Shown here: positions 52,208 through 61,108 of the stretch, piece after piece
How the letters are laid out: each line of letters begins with the position of its first letter
Position numbering within the stretch: the stretch's first letter is position 1
Assembly: GCA_903883645.1 (NCBI GenBank)
Contig: CAISBR010000171.1
Coordinates: 22,642-86,641, forward strand
Direction of reading: 5' to 3'
Origin: an uncultured Myxococcales bacterium
Lineage (GTDB): Bacteria > Myxococcota_A > UBA9042
Length of the DNA: 64,000 bases
Position numbers and translations under genes: made by a program
The notes under the pieces: model-generated
Databases searched by the model: none
What the model was told of the DNA's origin: nothing
Seen by the model: the letters and a program-made list of their open reading frames with translations, nothing else

Positions 52208-54088
52208 ATGACGCACCTACCCGCCACTGCCGACCGCCCGTATCGCCCTCTGCTGGGGTGGCTGGCGCTGCTGGCGGGCCTTGGCACGGCGCTGGCGCGG
52301 GCGACGCCCATCTACGATCCCGATTACTTCTGGCATCTTGAGACCGGTTCGTGGATTTTTGAGCACCGGCAGATTCCGCGGCTTGACCCGTTTTCGCATA
52401 GTTATGCGGGCAAGCTGTGGCTCTACGTCGACTGGCTGGCCGACTTGCTGATGGCCGGGCTGTATGCAGCCTTTGGTCATGCTGGCACAATTACAGTGTT
52501 TTGTGCTGCGGCGGGGCTGGCGCTGGCGCTGTGGACCTGGCGGCTGGGGCGGCTGAGCGCAAGCGCGTGGCCCGTGCTGGCGGTGGCGCCGCTGGGGGTC
52601 GCGGCGACGGTGTTTCGCGTGGCGCCGCGGCCGCAGACGCTGACTCTGCTGACTATGGCGGCGGTGCTGGCGCTGGCCGTGCAGCCGATTAAAGGCAATA
52701 CATCGAGTCATTTGCGTCGCATCTGGTGGACGGTGCCGCTGCTGGCGCTGTGGCAGAATCTGCACTCGAGCGCCCTGCTCGGCTGGCTAGTGCTGCTGGC
52801 GCTGGCGGGTGGTGCGACCATCGATTACCTGTGGCGGCCGGCACTTGCGCCCGATCGGGCCGAGCTGCGCACGCGCTGGCTGCAGACACTGGCGGGGGCG
52901 CTGGCGCTGCTGCTGGCGCCGTGGCCAATCGACCGTCTGGCGGCGGGCTTCTTGCACCTGGGCGACGACCGCGTGCCGGCAATCCTGATGGAGTGGGCGC
53001 CCTTATGGCACAATGGCTGGGTGCACGCCCGCAGCGGCTGGGGTCTGGCGCTGGGGCTGCTCACTCTGCTGGCGGCGATGTCGGCGCTGTTTCGCAAGCT
53101 GCGCGCGCAATTGCCAAGCGCGTGGTGGCTGCTGGGCCTGGGCTTCTTGCTGGTCGGTGTGCGCACGGCGCGGTTTGTGCCCCTGACCGCGCTGGCGCTG
53201 GGCCCGCTGGCCGTTGTGGGCCTGGGCGAGCTGGGCGCTTGGGTGCAAACCCGCGTACAGCATAGGCTTTTTTCGGCTGGCGCGCTCGCGCTCGGGCTCG
53301 TGGGTTCGGTGGCTGCGTGGCAGCACGCACGGCCGCTGGGCTTTGGGGTGCATCCAGGCGATTTCCCCGAAGGGGCGGCGAGTTACCTGCGCAGCCACCC
53401 GGCCAAGGGCCATCTTTACAACGACTTTTTTGACGGCGGCTACCTGCTGTGGGCCTTGCAGCGGCAGTACCCGGTGCTGATCGATGGGCGCGCAATGGCG
53501 CTGTATGGCATCGACTTTGTGAGCCGCGTCTACGACCCGCCGCCGGGTGGTCTGGTGCAGCTACTTGGCGAATTCAATTGTGGTATCGCGGTCGTCTACA
53601 ATGATCAGCGCCTGCGCGAGGTGCAAGCCCTGCCCAACTGGCGGCTTGTCTACCTCGACGACCGCGCGTTTGTGGCCGTCGAGCGCGGCGCCAATCCGCA
53701 GCTGGCGGAGCGCGATGGCTACGTGACGATTCACCCCGCTGATTTGGCCCAGGAATTGCCGCGCTGGCTGGCCGATCGCCCGCTGGCCCAGGCCGCGCAG
53801 ACCGAGGCGCAGCGACTGGTGGCCCACGCCCCGCAGGCCTCGCTGCCGCTAGTGGTGCTGGCGACGACACAGCTTGCGCTGGGCGATGTGGCGGGCGCAC
53901 AGGCCAACACGATGCGAGCCCTTGAAATTAAACCCGAGTCGCTGCCCGGGCTGCGCACTGCGGCCACCATTTGCGATGCCAAGGGCGACCGTACCTGCGT
54001 GTGCGCCTTTGCCGCCAAAGTGCTGCAGCGCGCGCCGAAGCAAGCGGCGACCTTGGCCCTGGCCGCCAAGCATCATTGCTCGCAGTAG
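52208..54088 (+). CDS. Polytopic membrane protein with C-terminal TPR-like domain
   Basis: 626 aa from the ATG at 52208 (a GTG at 52199 is possible). Nine or more transmembrane helices cover about 15-375. The first loop has PDYFWHLETGSWI and later a soluble part starts NDFFDGGYLLW and PVLIDGRAM, a pattern seen in uncharacterised GT-C-like membrane proteins. Two TPR-like helix pairs (about 560-615) close the protein. The acidic residue after helix 1 (DPDYFWHL) may be catalytic if it is a glycosyltransferase. Function is unproven. Confidence 0.78.
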   Translation: MTHLPATADRPYRPLLGWLALLAGLGTALARATPIYDPDYFWHLETGSWIFEHRQIPRLDPFSHSYAGKLWLYVDWLADLLMAGLYAAFGHAGTITVFCAAAGLALALWTWRLGRLSASAWPVLAVAPLGVAATVFRVAPRPQTLTLLTMAAVLALAVQPIKGNTSSHLRRIWWTVPLLALWQNLHSSALLGWLVLLALAGGATIDYLWRPALAPDRAELRTRWLQTLAGALALLLAPWPIDRLAAGFLHLGDDRVPAILMEWAPLWHNGWVHARSGWGLALGLLTLLAAMSALFRKLRAQLPSAWWLLGLGFLLVGVRTARFVPLTALALGPLAVVGLGELGAWVQTRVQHRLFSAGALALGLVGSVAAWQHARPLGFGVHPGDFPEGAASYLRSHPAKGHLYNDFFDGGYLLWALQRQYPVLIDGRAMALYGIDFVSRVYDPPPGGLVQLLGEFNCGIAVVYNDQRLREVQALPNWRLVYLDDRAFVAVERGANPQLAERDGYVTIHPADLAQELPRWLADRPLAQAAQTEAQRLVAHAPQASLPLVVLATTQLALGDVAGAQANTMRALEIKPESLPGLRTAATICDAKGDRTCVCAFAAKVLQRAPKQAATLALAAKHHCSQ

Positions 54089-54112
54089 CGGCTGGGCCCG
54101 CAAAAACGCCGA

Positions 54113-54166
54113 AGCCCGCGGCGCGAGCACACCCTGTTGCGTAGGGTGGGCGCGCGGTCGCGGGCT
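54113..54166. terminator. Long hairpin between convergent genes
   Basis: Outer stem AGCCCGCG (54113-54120) with CGCGGGCT (54159-54166), continued by GCGCG (54121-54125) with CGCGC (54151-54155), and an inner stem CACCCT/AGGGTG (54130-54135, 54143-54148) with a 7-nt loop. It sits in the ~100 bp between two converging genes and would stop transcription from both sides. Confidence 0.75.
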
Positions 54167-54189
54167 CCGAAGTCTATGAATCTACAGAA

Positions 54190-56508
54190 CTACAGGCAGC
54201 AGGCGTAGCCTTCGGACCAGCCCGAGTTGATGTCGTTGCCCACGTTGCCGATGCCGCTATTGCCGGCGCACTGGCCGTCGCAGTCGTTGTAGCTGCCCGT
54301 CCAGTTGCCGGCGTGGACGATGATGGCCTTGCGGCGCAACACCGAGCTCTGCGACACCGAGCAGATGTGCGAGCCGTTGGCGGCGCAGTCCTTAGCGGCG
54401 TTGACCCAGAGATCCCCAACATTGTTGACTTTGTTCCAGCAGACGCCGGCGGTGTCGGTGTAGCCGGCCGGGCAGCTCGTCGCCGACGGTAGCTCGGTGG
54501 CGCAGCAGGCGAAGCCGTACGCGTTGCCGTGGTAGCTGCTGTCGTCGGCCATAGGCCCTGCGCCGTATTCTTTAATGCTGTCGGAGTCTTCGCCGCTGCG
54601 GTCCCAGAACGTGCTGGCGGTGATCTTGCCGGCCGTGCGCAAGTAGACGAGCTGCGACTTGTCGCACAGGTCCGAGTTCAGCGCCGTGCAGGCCATGGCC
54701 GCGTACTGGAACGTGACGTCGGAGGTGTTGTGGATCAGGGTAACGCGAATGCCCTTCTCGGCGGCGTTGACCTTGACCACCTGATCCGTGCTGCGCGCCG
54801 GGGTCTGGTAGTTGTAGCAGCACGGGGCCGCGATCGCGTTGGTGGCGCCCTGGTCGTCGCTGACGTAACCCACGGTTTCTTGGTGCCACTGGCCGTCGTT
54901 GTCGGAGTACGAGGCGATCCAGTTGCCGCTGTACGCCTGGCTGTTGGCGTTGATGTTGTCGGACAAGACGCCCGCGTGCCGCAGGATCATCGACTGCGCG
55001 CCCGAGCACAGGTCGGCGTGCTTGGCGGTGCAGAAGTCGACCGCGGGAATCCACTGCAGGCCGGCAGCGACACCGGGGGTGCAAACACCGGCCACGACCA
55101 GCGACTTTTCGCCGCTCGCCTGCGTGGGGCACCAGCTGTTGTTAAAGGTGACGAGGTCGTTGAAGACCATGTTGCCCGACATACCCGTGTTGCCCGAGGC
55201 CAGCGAGATCGAGCCGTCGACAATCAGATTGCCCTTGATCTCGATCTTCTTGCTCGACAGGGTCTGGATATTCAGGTTCCAGGTGAAGGCGCCGTCCATC
55301 GCCGGGCTGCCGCTGCCGCCGCCGGCCTTTAAGTCCTTGACGGTCATCGACCACGAGCCCTTGATGTTCTTGCCCACCCAGTCGCCGTTCAGGTCGCCCG
55401 AGACCAGCGCGGTGTCGGTGTTGAAGTTGGTGGTGTAGCTGGTGCCGGTCTTGCCGCCGTTGTATAGGACGTAAGGGGTTGAAATGCCTGGGCCGTAGAG
55501 CTCGATGCGCACACCGCTGAGGTCCGAGCTGGTCAGGGCCACGTTCACCCAGATCTTCTGCGTGACGCCGATGTCGGGGAAGGTGAGGGTGTCGGTGACG
55601 CCGGCGCCCAGTCCGTCGGGGATCTTGGTGCTGGCCGCACCGGCGGTCGAGTCGACGAACTGGTTCCAGATCAAGCCGTTACTGATTTCGTCGATCATGT
55701 CGGCGGCGATGGCCGAGGCGATGCACGCGTACGAGCCGTCGGCGTTGATACCGTTCATGACTAAGCCGGTGCCGCAGGTCTTGCCCAGCACGGGCTGTAC
55801 GGGCAGGCCGCTGAGGTCGGCATAGGCGCCAGTGCCCGCAACCTTAGCCAGCGAGGCAGCTTTGACATACCCGCTCAGGTCCGCGGTCTTGGCGTAACCC
55901 GTCAGGTCGGGCGCACCGGCAAGGTCGGCGTAAGCGCCGCTGCCGGCCACTTTGGCCAGCGATGCGGTCTTGGCATACGCCCCCAAGTCCGTGGTCTTGG
56001 CATAGGCGGCCAAGTCCGTCGTCTTGGGATACGCGGCCAGGTCCGTGGTCTTGGCGTAGGCGGTCAGCGCCGCGGCGTCGAGCATCGAGCCCTTGACGCA
56101 GCCCGAGCACTCTAGGCCTTCGGCCACGGCGGCGCGAAAGGCAAACGCCTCGGATCCCAGCGGCTTGCGCGGGAGCTCAGGGTCGGTGCCGATTTGCATG
56201 CTCATGTAAAGGCCGGTGCCGCTCAGTACCGCTGCGCTCAGCGCCTTGGTGCTGCCCAAGATATAGGCAAATTCGCCCGACTTGACGGCGACTTGCACTG
56301 GGCCTTCGCTCCACAGCGGATTGCCGTTGACCGGGTCGCTGTAGATGCCAAACGTGACGTTGTAGAGACCGTCGGCCGCAGCAGCACCGCCGCTCGACTG
56401 CAGAATCCCCTCTACGGCGATTGTGGTGGGGATAGCCGCCACCGCTGTTGTCGCGGTGCCGAGGGCCAGTAGTGCGGCCAAGCTCAGACCAAGTACAAGA
56501 CGCTTCAT
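54190..56508 (-). CDS. Secreted protein with stalk-like repeats, P-domain and Cys-rich C-terminus
   Basis: 772 aa from the ATG at 56508. A signal peptide ends near TTAVAA. Residues ~30-130 are strand-rich (ILQSSGGAAAADGLYNVTF, a domain common at the N-terminus of such proteins). Residues ~145-240 are AYxKTxDL repeats and two LAKVAGxGAYADL units, as in phage tail-fibre and trimeric stalks. A proprotein-convertase P-domain-like beta-sandwich follows (FPDIGVTQKIWVNVALTSSD, then GSWSMTVKDL). The last ~280 residues hold many Cys pairs, expected to be disulfide-bonded. Probably a surface fibre or adhesin. Confidence 0.83.
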   Translation of the reverse strand: MKRLVLGLSLAALLALGTATTAVAAIPTTIAVEGILQSSGGAAAADGLYNVTFGIYSDPVNGNPLWSEGPVQVAVKSGEFAYILGSTKALSAAVLSGTGLYMSMQIGTDPELPRKPLGSEAFAFRAAVAEGLECSGCVKGSMLDAAALTAYAKTTDLAAYPKTTDLAAYAKTTDLGAYAKTASLAKVAGSGAYADLAGAPDLTGYAKTADLSGYVKAASLAKVAGTGAYADLSGLPVQPVLGKTCGTGLVMNGINADGSYACIASAIAADMIDEISNGLIWNQFVDSTAGAASTKIPDGLGAGVTDTLTFPDIGVTQKIWVNVALTSSDLSGVRIELYGPGISTPYVLYNGGKTGTSYTTNFNTDTALVSGDLNGDWVGKNIKGSWSMTVKDLKAGGGSGSPAMDGAFTWNLNIQTLSSKKIEIKGNLIVDGSISLASGNTGMSGNMVFNDLVTFNNSWCPTQASGEKSLVVAGVCTPGVAAGLQWIPAVDFCTAKHADLCSGAQSMILRHAGVLSDNINANSQAYSGNWIASYSDNDGQWHQETVGYVSDDQGATNAIAAPCCYNYQTPARSTDQVVKVNAAEKGIRVTLIHNTSDVTFQYAAMACTALNSDLCDKSQLVYLRTAGKITASTFWDRSGEDSDSIKEYGAGPMADDSSYHGNAYGFACCATELPSATSCPAGYTDTAGVCWNKVNNVGDLWVNAAKDCAANGSHICSVSQSSVLRRKAIIVHAGNWTGSYNDCDGQCAGNSGIGNVGNDINSGWSEGYACCL

Positions 56509-56765
56509 AATTCGAACTCCAGAACGCATTCCGCCTTCGCGACGCTGACTTTGCTGCCCCTGCTGCCGCCGCAGGCCACGACGGGGCCCGGGCCGATCCG
56601 GTAAATCAGCACAAATCTTAACTGCCCACCGCGGCAGCGTCAACCTGGAGGCTAATTTTCCTCGCGTTTCTGGGGTACTCTGCGCTACTTTGCCCGGCAG
56701 GGCGCTGAGGCCTGCGCGCGAGCGGTAACGATGCACCATCGTTCTACTGCTTGAAATTGTTGATC

Positions 56766-57908
56766 TCACTGCACGGCGAACGAAACCATCATGCTGCCGT
56801 CGTAGCCGTCGCTGTAGTCGTTGCCGTCGGGGTTGGCCGAGCTGGTCACGCCGCCGCTGGTGGTGCAACGCGCTTGGACGACGTGGGTGCCGTGGCTGCT
56901 CGGCCAGTCTAGGTGCCATAGGGTCCAGATGTCGGGTCCGGGGGCGTAGTCGATCGTCGCGGGTTGCCAGTCGCCGCCATCGATGCGGATCTCGACCTTG
57001 GCGACCGGGTCGGAGCCGGCGTAGGCGATGCCGTGGATGCGGAGTGTGCCGATCGCCAAGTTCTCGGGGCCGCGCGGCCAGCGAATGTAGGTGTGGGCCT
57101 GATACACGGCGGTGTCACTCCAACCCTGGCTCTCCCAAAAACCTTTGTACGGATCGTCTGTAAACTCAATAACTTGCAACCACTTCGGATTCTTCATGCC
57201 ATAGCGCCCCGGCACTAGCAGCCGCGCCGGCCGACCATGCTCAAGGGGCAGCTCGGCACCGTTCATGCGCCACACCAGCCAGAGCGGTCGCTGCACATCG
57301 GTGGCGGGCAGACCGGTCGAATAGCCATCCATCCCTGTGATTTTTAAGAACTTCGCCACTGGCACGGCTACGCCAAACTGGGCGAGCAGCTCGGCCAGCG
57401 GCAGCCCGGTCCACAGCGCGTTGCTGACCGATTGCGAGAAAGGCCCGGTACCGATGCACTCGAGCGTATGTTCTTTGATCTTGGCCGGCAGCGCATCGAG
57501 CTGGGCCCACGACAGCGTCAGCAGCACCTTGCCGTGGTCGAGGATCTGCAGCGCCCACACGTTGGGGTCGAAAGTGGGCGAAGAGCAACACGAAGTCACA
57601 TAATGCTGGGCATTGGGCGTAATCGCCGCAGTGGGCCCCGCCGGGTCTTGCACCAGCCCGGTAGCGGCAGCATCGCCCGCGGCACTGGCGTCGACTGCCG
57701 AATCGACAGGGGCCGAATCGACAGGGGCCGAGTCGACAGGGGCCGAGTCGAGGGCAACATCTGCGGAATTGCCATCGGCCACAGCCCCGGCGTCGGCAGT
57801 ATCCGCAGCCCCGGCTAGCTTGGTTGTCGCCTTGGCCACGTCGCCACAGGCCGCCAGCAGCGCCGCGCCGGCCAACTGCGTCAAAAGTTTGCGTCGATTG
57901 GTCTGCAC
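56766..57908 (-). CDS. Sulfite-oxidase-fold molybdopterin protein with a Tat lipoprotein signal
   Basis: 380 aa from a GTG at 57908 with GGAGG upstream. The N-terminus combines a twin-Arg NRRKLL and a lipobox LLAAC (Cys21), so it would be folded before Tat export and then lipidated. A 60-residue Asp/Ala linker with DSAPV repeats follows. The sulfite-oxidase domain begins near 105, with the molybdenum-ligating Cys151 in TLECIGTGP, then HGRPARLLVPGRYGMKNPKWL and a C-terminal dimerisation-type Ig domain. Many relatives oxidise sulfite or reduce sulfoxides; which is not decided here. No cytochrome partner is adjacent. Confidence 0.9.
   Translation of the reverse strand: MQTNRRKLLTQLAGAALLAACGDVAKATTKLAGAADTADAGAVADGNSADVALDSAPVDSAPVDSAPVDSAVDASAAGDAAATGLVQDPAGPTAAITPNAQHYVTSCCSSPTFDPNVWALQILDHGKVLLTLSWAQLDALPAKIKEHTLECIGTGPFSQSVSNALWTGLPLAELLAQFGVAVPVAKFLKITGMDGYSTGLPATDVQRPLWLVWRMNGAELPLEHGRPARLLVPGRYGMKNPKWLQVIEFTDDPYKGFWESQGWSDTAVYQAHTYIRWPRGPENLAIGTLRIHGIAYAGSDPVAKVEIRIDGGDWQPATIDYAPGPDIWTLWHLDWPSSHGTHVVQARCTTSGGVTSSANPDGNDYSDGYDGSMMVSFAVQ
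57697..57754 (-). repeat. 15-bp coding tandem repeat (DSAPV linker)
   Basis: About four copies of a 15-bp unit (GCCGAATCGACAGGG or the GCCGAGTC variant on the plus strand) encode DSAPV repeats in the linker of the molybdopterin lipoprotein. Copy changes preserve the frame, so linker length may vary. Confidence 0.9.
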
Positions 57909-58105
57909 TGCTGCCTCCGCCCTGCCCTGCCTGCAGCTTGCGGACGGCGCGGCAAACGGCAACGGCGGCGGTCCGTTCTGCTTGATATGCTAGATGTTCT
58001 TGCACGACCTCGCGGGCCCGGAGTGCGCCGCGTAGCCGTGGGCCAGCGCCGCCGCGATCGCGGTCAGCCGGACTGAAAGGCAAGCTAGAAACCGACTCGG
58101 AACAA

Positions 58106-60208
58106 CTACTTGTAGAATACCAGCCAGCTCGACATCTCGATCACCGCGCCAAAGCCGTTGGTCTGCTGGCCGCTCGAGGCCGGCTGGTACTCCGCGCCGT
58201 TAAACAACGCCTTGTAGGTCAAGGTGTTGTCCTTGCCTGGCTGCACCGCCGCGGTCACATCTACGCGCATGGGCTTAACGTCCATACCCGGACACCAGCC
58301 GCCGCGACCCAGCTGCCAGGTGCCAAATTGATCTGGCAGCGCGCCCAGTTCGATCTGATCGGCGCAGCCCCAGGCCGTGCCTGCCAACGGGTGCTCCTTG
58401 ACGAAGTCCGTACCGTTGATGCCAAAGTGGTGGGTATGATTGCAGAACTCGGCGCAGTTGGCGGCCTCAGCACCCCAGCCGTGGCCCGAGATGATGGCGT
58501 ACAGCTCGACCTTCTTGACATCGGCCGGCACATTGACTGTCAACGGCTTGTATTTCTTGTTGTAATCCTGATTGAAACCGCCGCCGTGAAACAGCTCGAC
58601 GCTCTGCACCGGGCGAAGGCCACTGCCCTGGTTCGACAGGCGCACGAAGAAGTCGACCATCGGCAAGTTACTGGCATCAAAGCTGATTCTATGCTTGCCG
58701 GGCTTTCCCAGCCACGTGAGTGCGGGCGTCGCGTCGCTTACCCAGCGGCCTTCGCGGTGGTACGGGGTGATCCAGCGGCCCAGCTCGACCGGGCACGGGC
58801 ACTCGCAGTCGCCGTAGCCACTGCCATCACCCTTGCAAGTACGCTTGTGATCAACGGGTTTGCCATCTACATCGCTGCACTGGCAGACCTTGGTGTCTGC
58901 GGCGATCCCCTTGACCGGCGCGACGGCGGCCACGAAGCCCTTGCAGGCCCCGCCATCGGCACACTCGGCATCAAGCTTGCATGTGGCCGTCGTATCTCCG
59001 CATAGGCCAAGCACTTCCTTTACTTCAACGACCTCGCCCACCTGCTGCTGGCATTTTGTCGCAGCGTCCGCGTTGGGGCCAAGGGGCATCTCGCACAGGC
59101 GCGCAAACGCCGTCGAGTCCCATTCGGAGCAATTTTCGTCTTTGTGGTCCTTGCACCAACCGGCGACGTCGAACTGCAACGTATCGTATTGACTGATATC
59201 GACCCCGGCCGGCAGCTCGAAATCGGCGGTAAAGTGCGACCCGTTCAGCCAGCTGTGCAGCGGGATAATCACCGCTTTTTGTGCGGCCAGCTGCGCCTCG
59301 CGGGCCGCCTCAAAGTTCCAGCCGCGCACTTGGTAGCCCAGCATCTTGAGCTCCGGCGCGCCGCCGACCGTCTGCAACAGCCCAACTTGCCGCCAGTTTT
59401 GCAGCTGATCGATGCCCATGGCCGCCTGCCCACCCGACGCTTTCAGCGCATCGAGCAGGGGGCCACCCATTTCGTTGGCCGACACGCTGCCGTAATGAAT
59501 GCGCCGCTGCCACAGGCACTTGCTGCGCTCGTCTAGAGTTTGCAGGGCCTTGTCGACCGCGGTGTGGATGGCATCGACACGTACCTGTGCAGAATTACTA
59601 CCCGTCTTATCGAGCAGCGTGGCAAAGAAGAAGTGCACATTGCCGGGCGTGCCCTTTAGCCACGTCTTGACGCTCGACTTCCACAGCTGGTCGGCATAGG
59701 TGAACCCGGCGGCCTCAAACAAGAAAACGTAGTTATCGCGGCCGGTCCAGTGGTCTTGCAGCGACCAGTCGCCTTCTTCGGTGGTAAACATCACGTCGCC
59801 GGCCGTCGAGCGCCAGTCGGAGCCGTAGGGGCCGGGCAAAAATGCCTTGCCTGTCAAGCCATTGCCTAAACAGTCGCGCATCTCGCCCAGCGTAGTGGCG
59901 GTGGTGACGCACACTTGGTCGCAGCTATCGTTCGATGCGCAGGCTTGCCCGCACACGGCGACGCTGCCCCCCAGCTTCGTGCACGCGCTCCAACACGCGG
60001 GGTCGCCAATGGGTTCAACGCTATCGCTGCTCGTGTCGGCCGTGATGTCGCCTGCATCCGTCGCCGCGTCGGCAGCGGCCGCATCGAGACCGCTATCGGC
60101 AGTCGCGCTATCCGAAGTGATTGTTACAGAAGATGCCGTTGTCGCCGTTTCGCCACAGGCCGCCAACGACAATCCAACCAAGATGCTCAAACGCGCCTGC
60201 CAGCCCAT
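58106..60208 (-). CDS. PNGase F-like lipoprotein (peptide-N-glycosidase fold)
   Basis: 700 aa from the ATG at 60208 with GGGGGAG upstream. Lipobox LAAC (Cys18), then an Asp/Ala/Thr linker and a Cys-rich stretch. A central domain contains DNYVFLFEAAGF and NVHFFFATLL. The C-terminal ~250 residues match the PNGase F C-terminal jelly roll: AIISGHGWG, NCAEFCNHTHHFGING, GTAWGCADQIELG and GGWCPGMDVKPM. PNGase F removes N-glycans from Asn; the family includes non-catalytic members and the active-site acidic residues were not traced here, so activity is inferred. Expected at the cell surface. Confidence 0.85.
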   Translation of the reverse strand: MGWQARLSILVGLSLAACGETATTASSVTITSDSATADSGLDAAAADAATDAGDITADTSSDSVEPIGDPACWSACTKLGGSVAVCGQACASNDSCDQVCVTTATTLGEMRDCLGNGLTGKAFLPGPYGSDWRSTAGDVMFTTEEGDWSLQDHWTGRDNYVFLFEAAGFTYADQLWKSSVKTWLKGTPGNVHFFFATLLDKTGSNSAQVRVDAIHTAVDKALQTLDERSKCLWQRRIHYGSVSANEMGGPLLDALKASGGQAAMGIDQLQNWRQVGLLQTVGGAPELKMLGYQVRGWNFEAAREAQLAAQKAVIIPLHSWLNGSHFTADFELPAGVDISQYDTLQFDVAGWCKDHKDENCSEWDSTAFARLCEMPLGPNADAATKCQQQVGEVVEVKEVLGLCGDTTATCKLDAECADGGACKGFVAAVAPVKGIAADTKVCQCSDVDGKPVDHKRTCKGDGSGYGDCECPCPVELGRWITPYHREGRWVSDATPALTWLGKPGKHRISFDASNLPMVDFFVRLSNQGSGLRPVQSVELFHGGGFNQDYNKKYKPLTVNVPADVKKVELYAIISGHGWGAEAANCAEFCNHTHHFGINGTDFVKEHPLAGTAWGCADQIELGALPDQFGTWQLGRGGWCPGMDVKPMRVDVTAAVQPGKDNTLTYKALFNGAEYQPASSGQQTNGFGAVIEMSSWLVFYK

Positions 60209-61108
60209 GGCTCCCCCGTGCCCCCAAAAGGGGAGCGGGCTGAAGGATACAGAGAATGGTGAGCAGTTGCGAGGCCTGGGCGGACAACGGGGCAGGTAGT
60301 GCCGCTTTTTGATTGGCTCTTGCCAGATTCGCCTACACGCGCAGTCAGAAGGCACAAATATCCGGCCATTTCAGGCAAGAAACAACCAACTCGAACGCGG
60401 GCGCCCGAAGCTCTGGTTATCGAACCGCAGCCGCGCCTGGAACGCTTTGCCCGCCCGCTTGCGCACGACGAGGCCGGCTAGGTTGCAAGTCTGCGCGTCT
60501 ACTGTGTTATCTAGCGACGTCTGCGCCCGACACCACGAGCATTGCCTCCAAGGGCACCATGGCCGCTCTACAGGCATGTCTGTCGAAATACTGTTTGTAA
60601 TTAAGCGACCTTCACAGCCGTGCGCAGGCGAATACCAGCGCCACCACCGGCAGCGCCGCCGCCTGCCCCGCCGGCCTGGCCCCCCGCGAATTTGCTTGCG
60701 CGAAATGCAAGAGTTTATTGTAAATGAGTGTCACCAGCGCGGGCAGCGGAGCCTTGCTCGGGTCCGTCGTGGCCCGACCAGTATTCGCTTGACGGCATGT
60801 GAATAGGGGCGCATGGTGACGCCGTTGGGGCGCGGCTGGAAGGCCGGTGGCGCACGAACTGACAGGCGCACCAAGCCAAGTGCAGGTTGCTTGGGCGCCA
60901 AATTCGACTTTCCTTAGTCAAATTACAGAATTTGGCGCGCGAGCGCTGCTTGGCTAGCGGGTATGACCCGGCCGACGCGAAAGGTCTCCACGCCGACAAA
61001 GTGCCTGATTCTACTAGAAACACCCCACCTCCTGTACTTCGCGCCACTGCGGCCTTCCCACCAACCGCAACCCACCCGTGCGAAGGCTTACACACAAGGA
61101 TACCTATC
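60209..61108. other. 900-bp gene-poor region between divergent genes
   Basis: No convincing coding region is seen; the open frames present have no family features and poor start sites. It must carry the promoters of the two flanking lipoprotein genes. A dyad is present at 60896-60939, and AAGGA lies just before the ATG at 61109. A small RNA cannot be excluded. Confidence 0.5.
60896..60939. repeat. 11-bp inverted repeat with inner hairpin
   Basis: GCGCCAAATTC (60896-60906) and GAATTTGGCGC (60929-60939) are perfect complements around a 22-nt loop that itself holds GACT (60907-60910) and AGTC (60917-60920). It lies 170 bp upstream of the lipoprotein gene. No T tract follows, so a regulatory RNA fold or protein site is as likely as a terminator. 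Confidence 0.6.
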
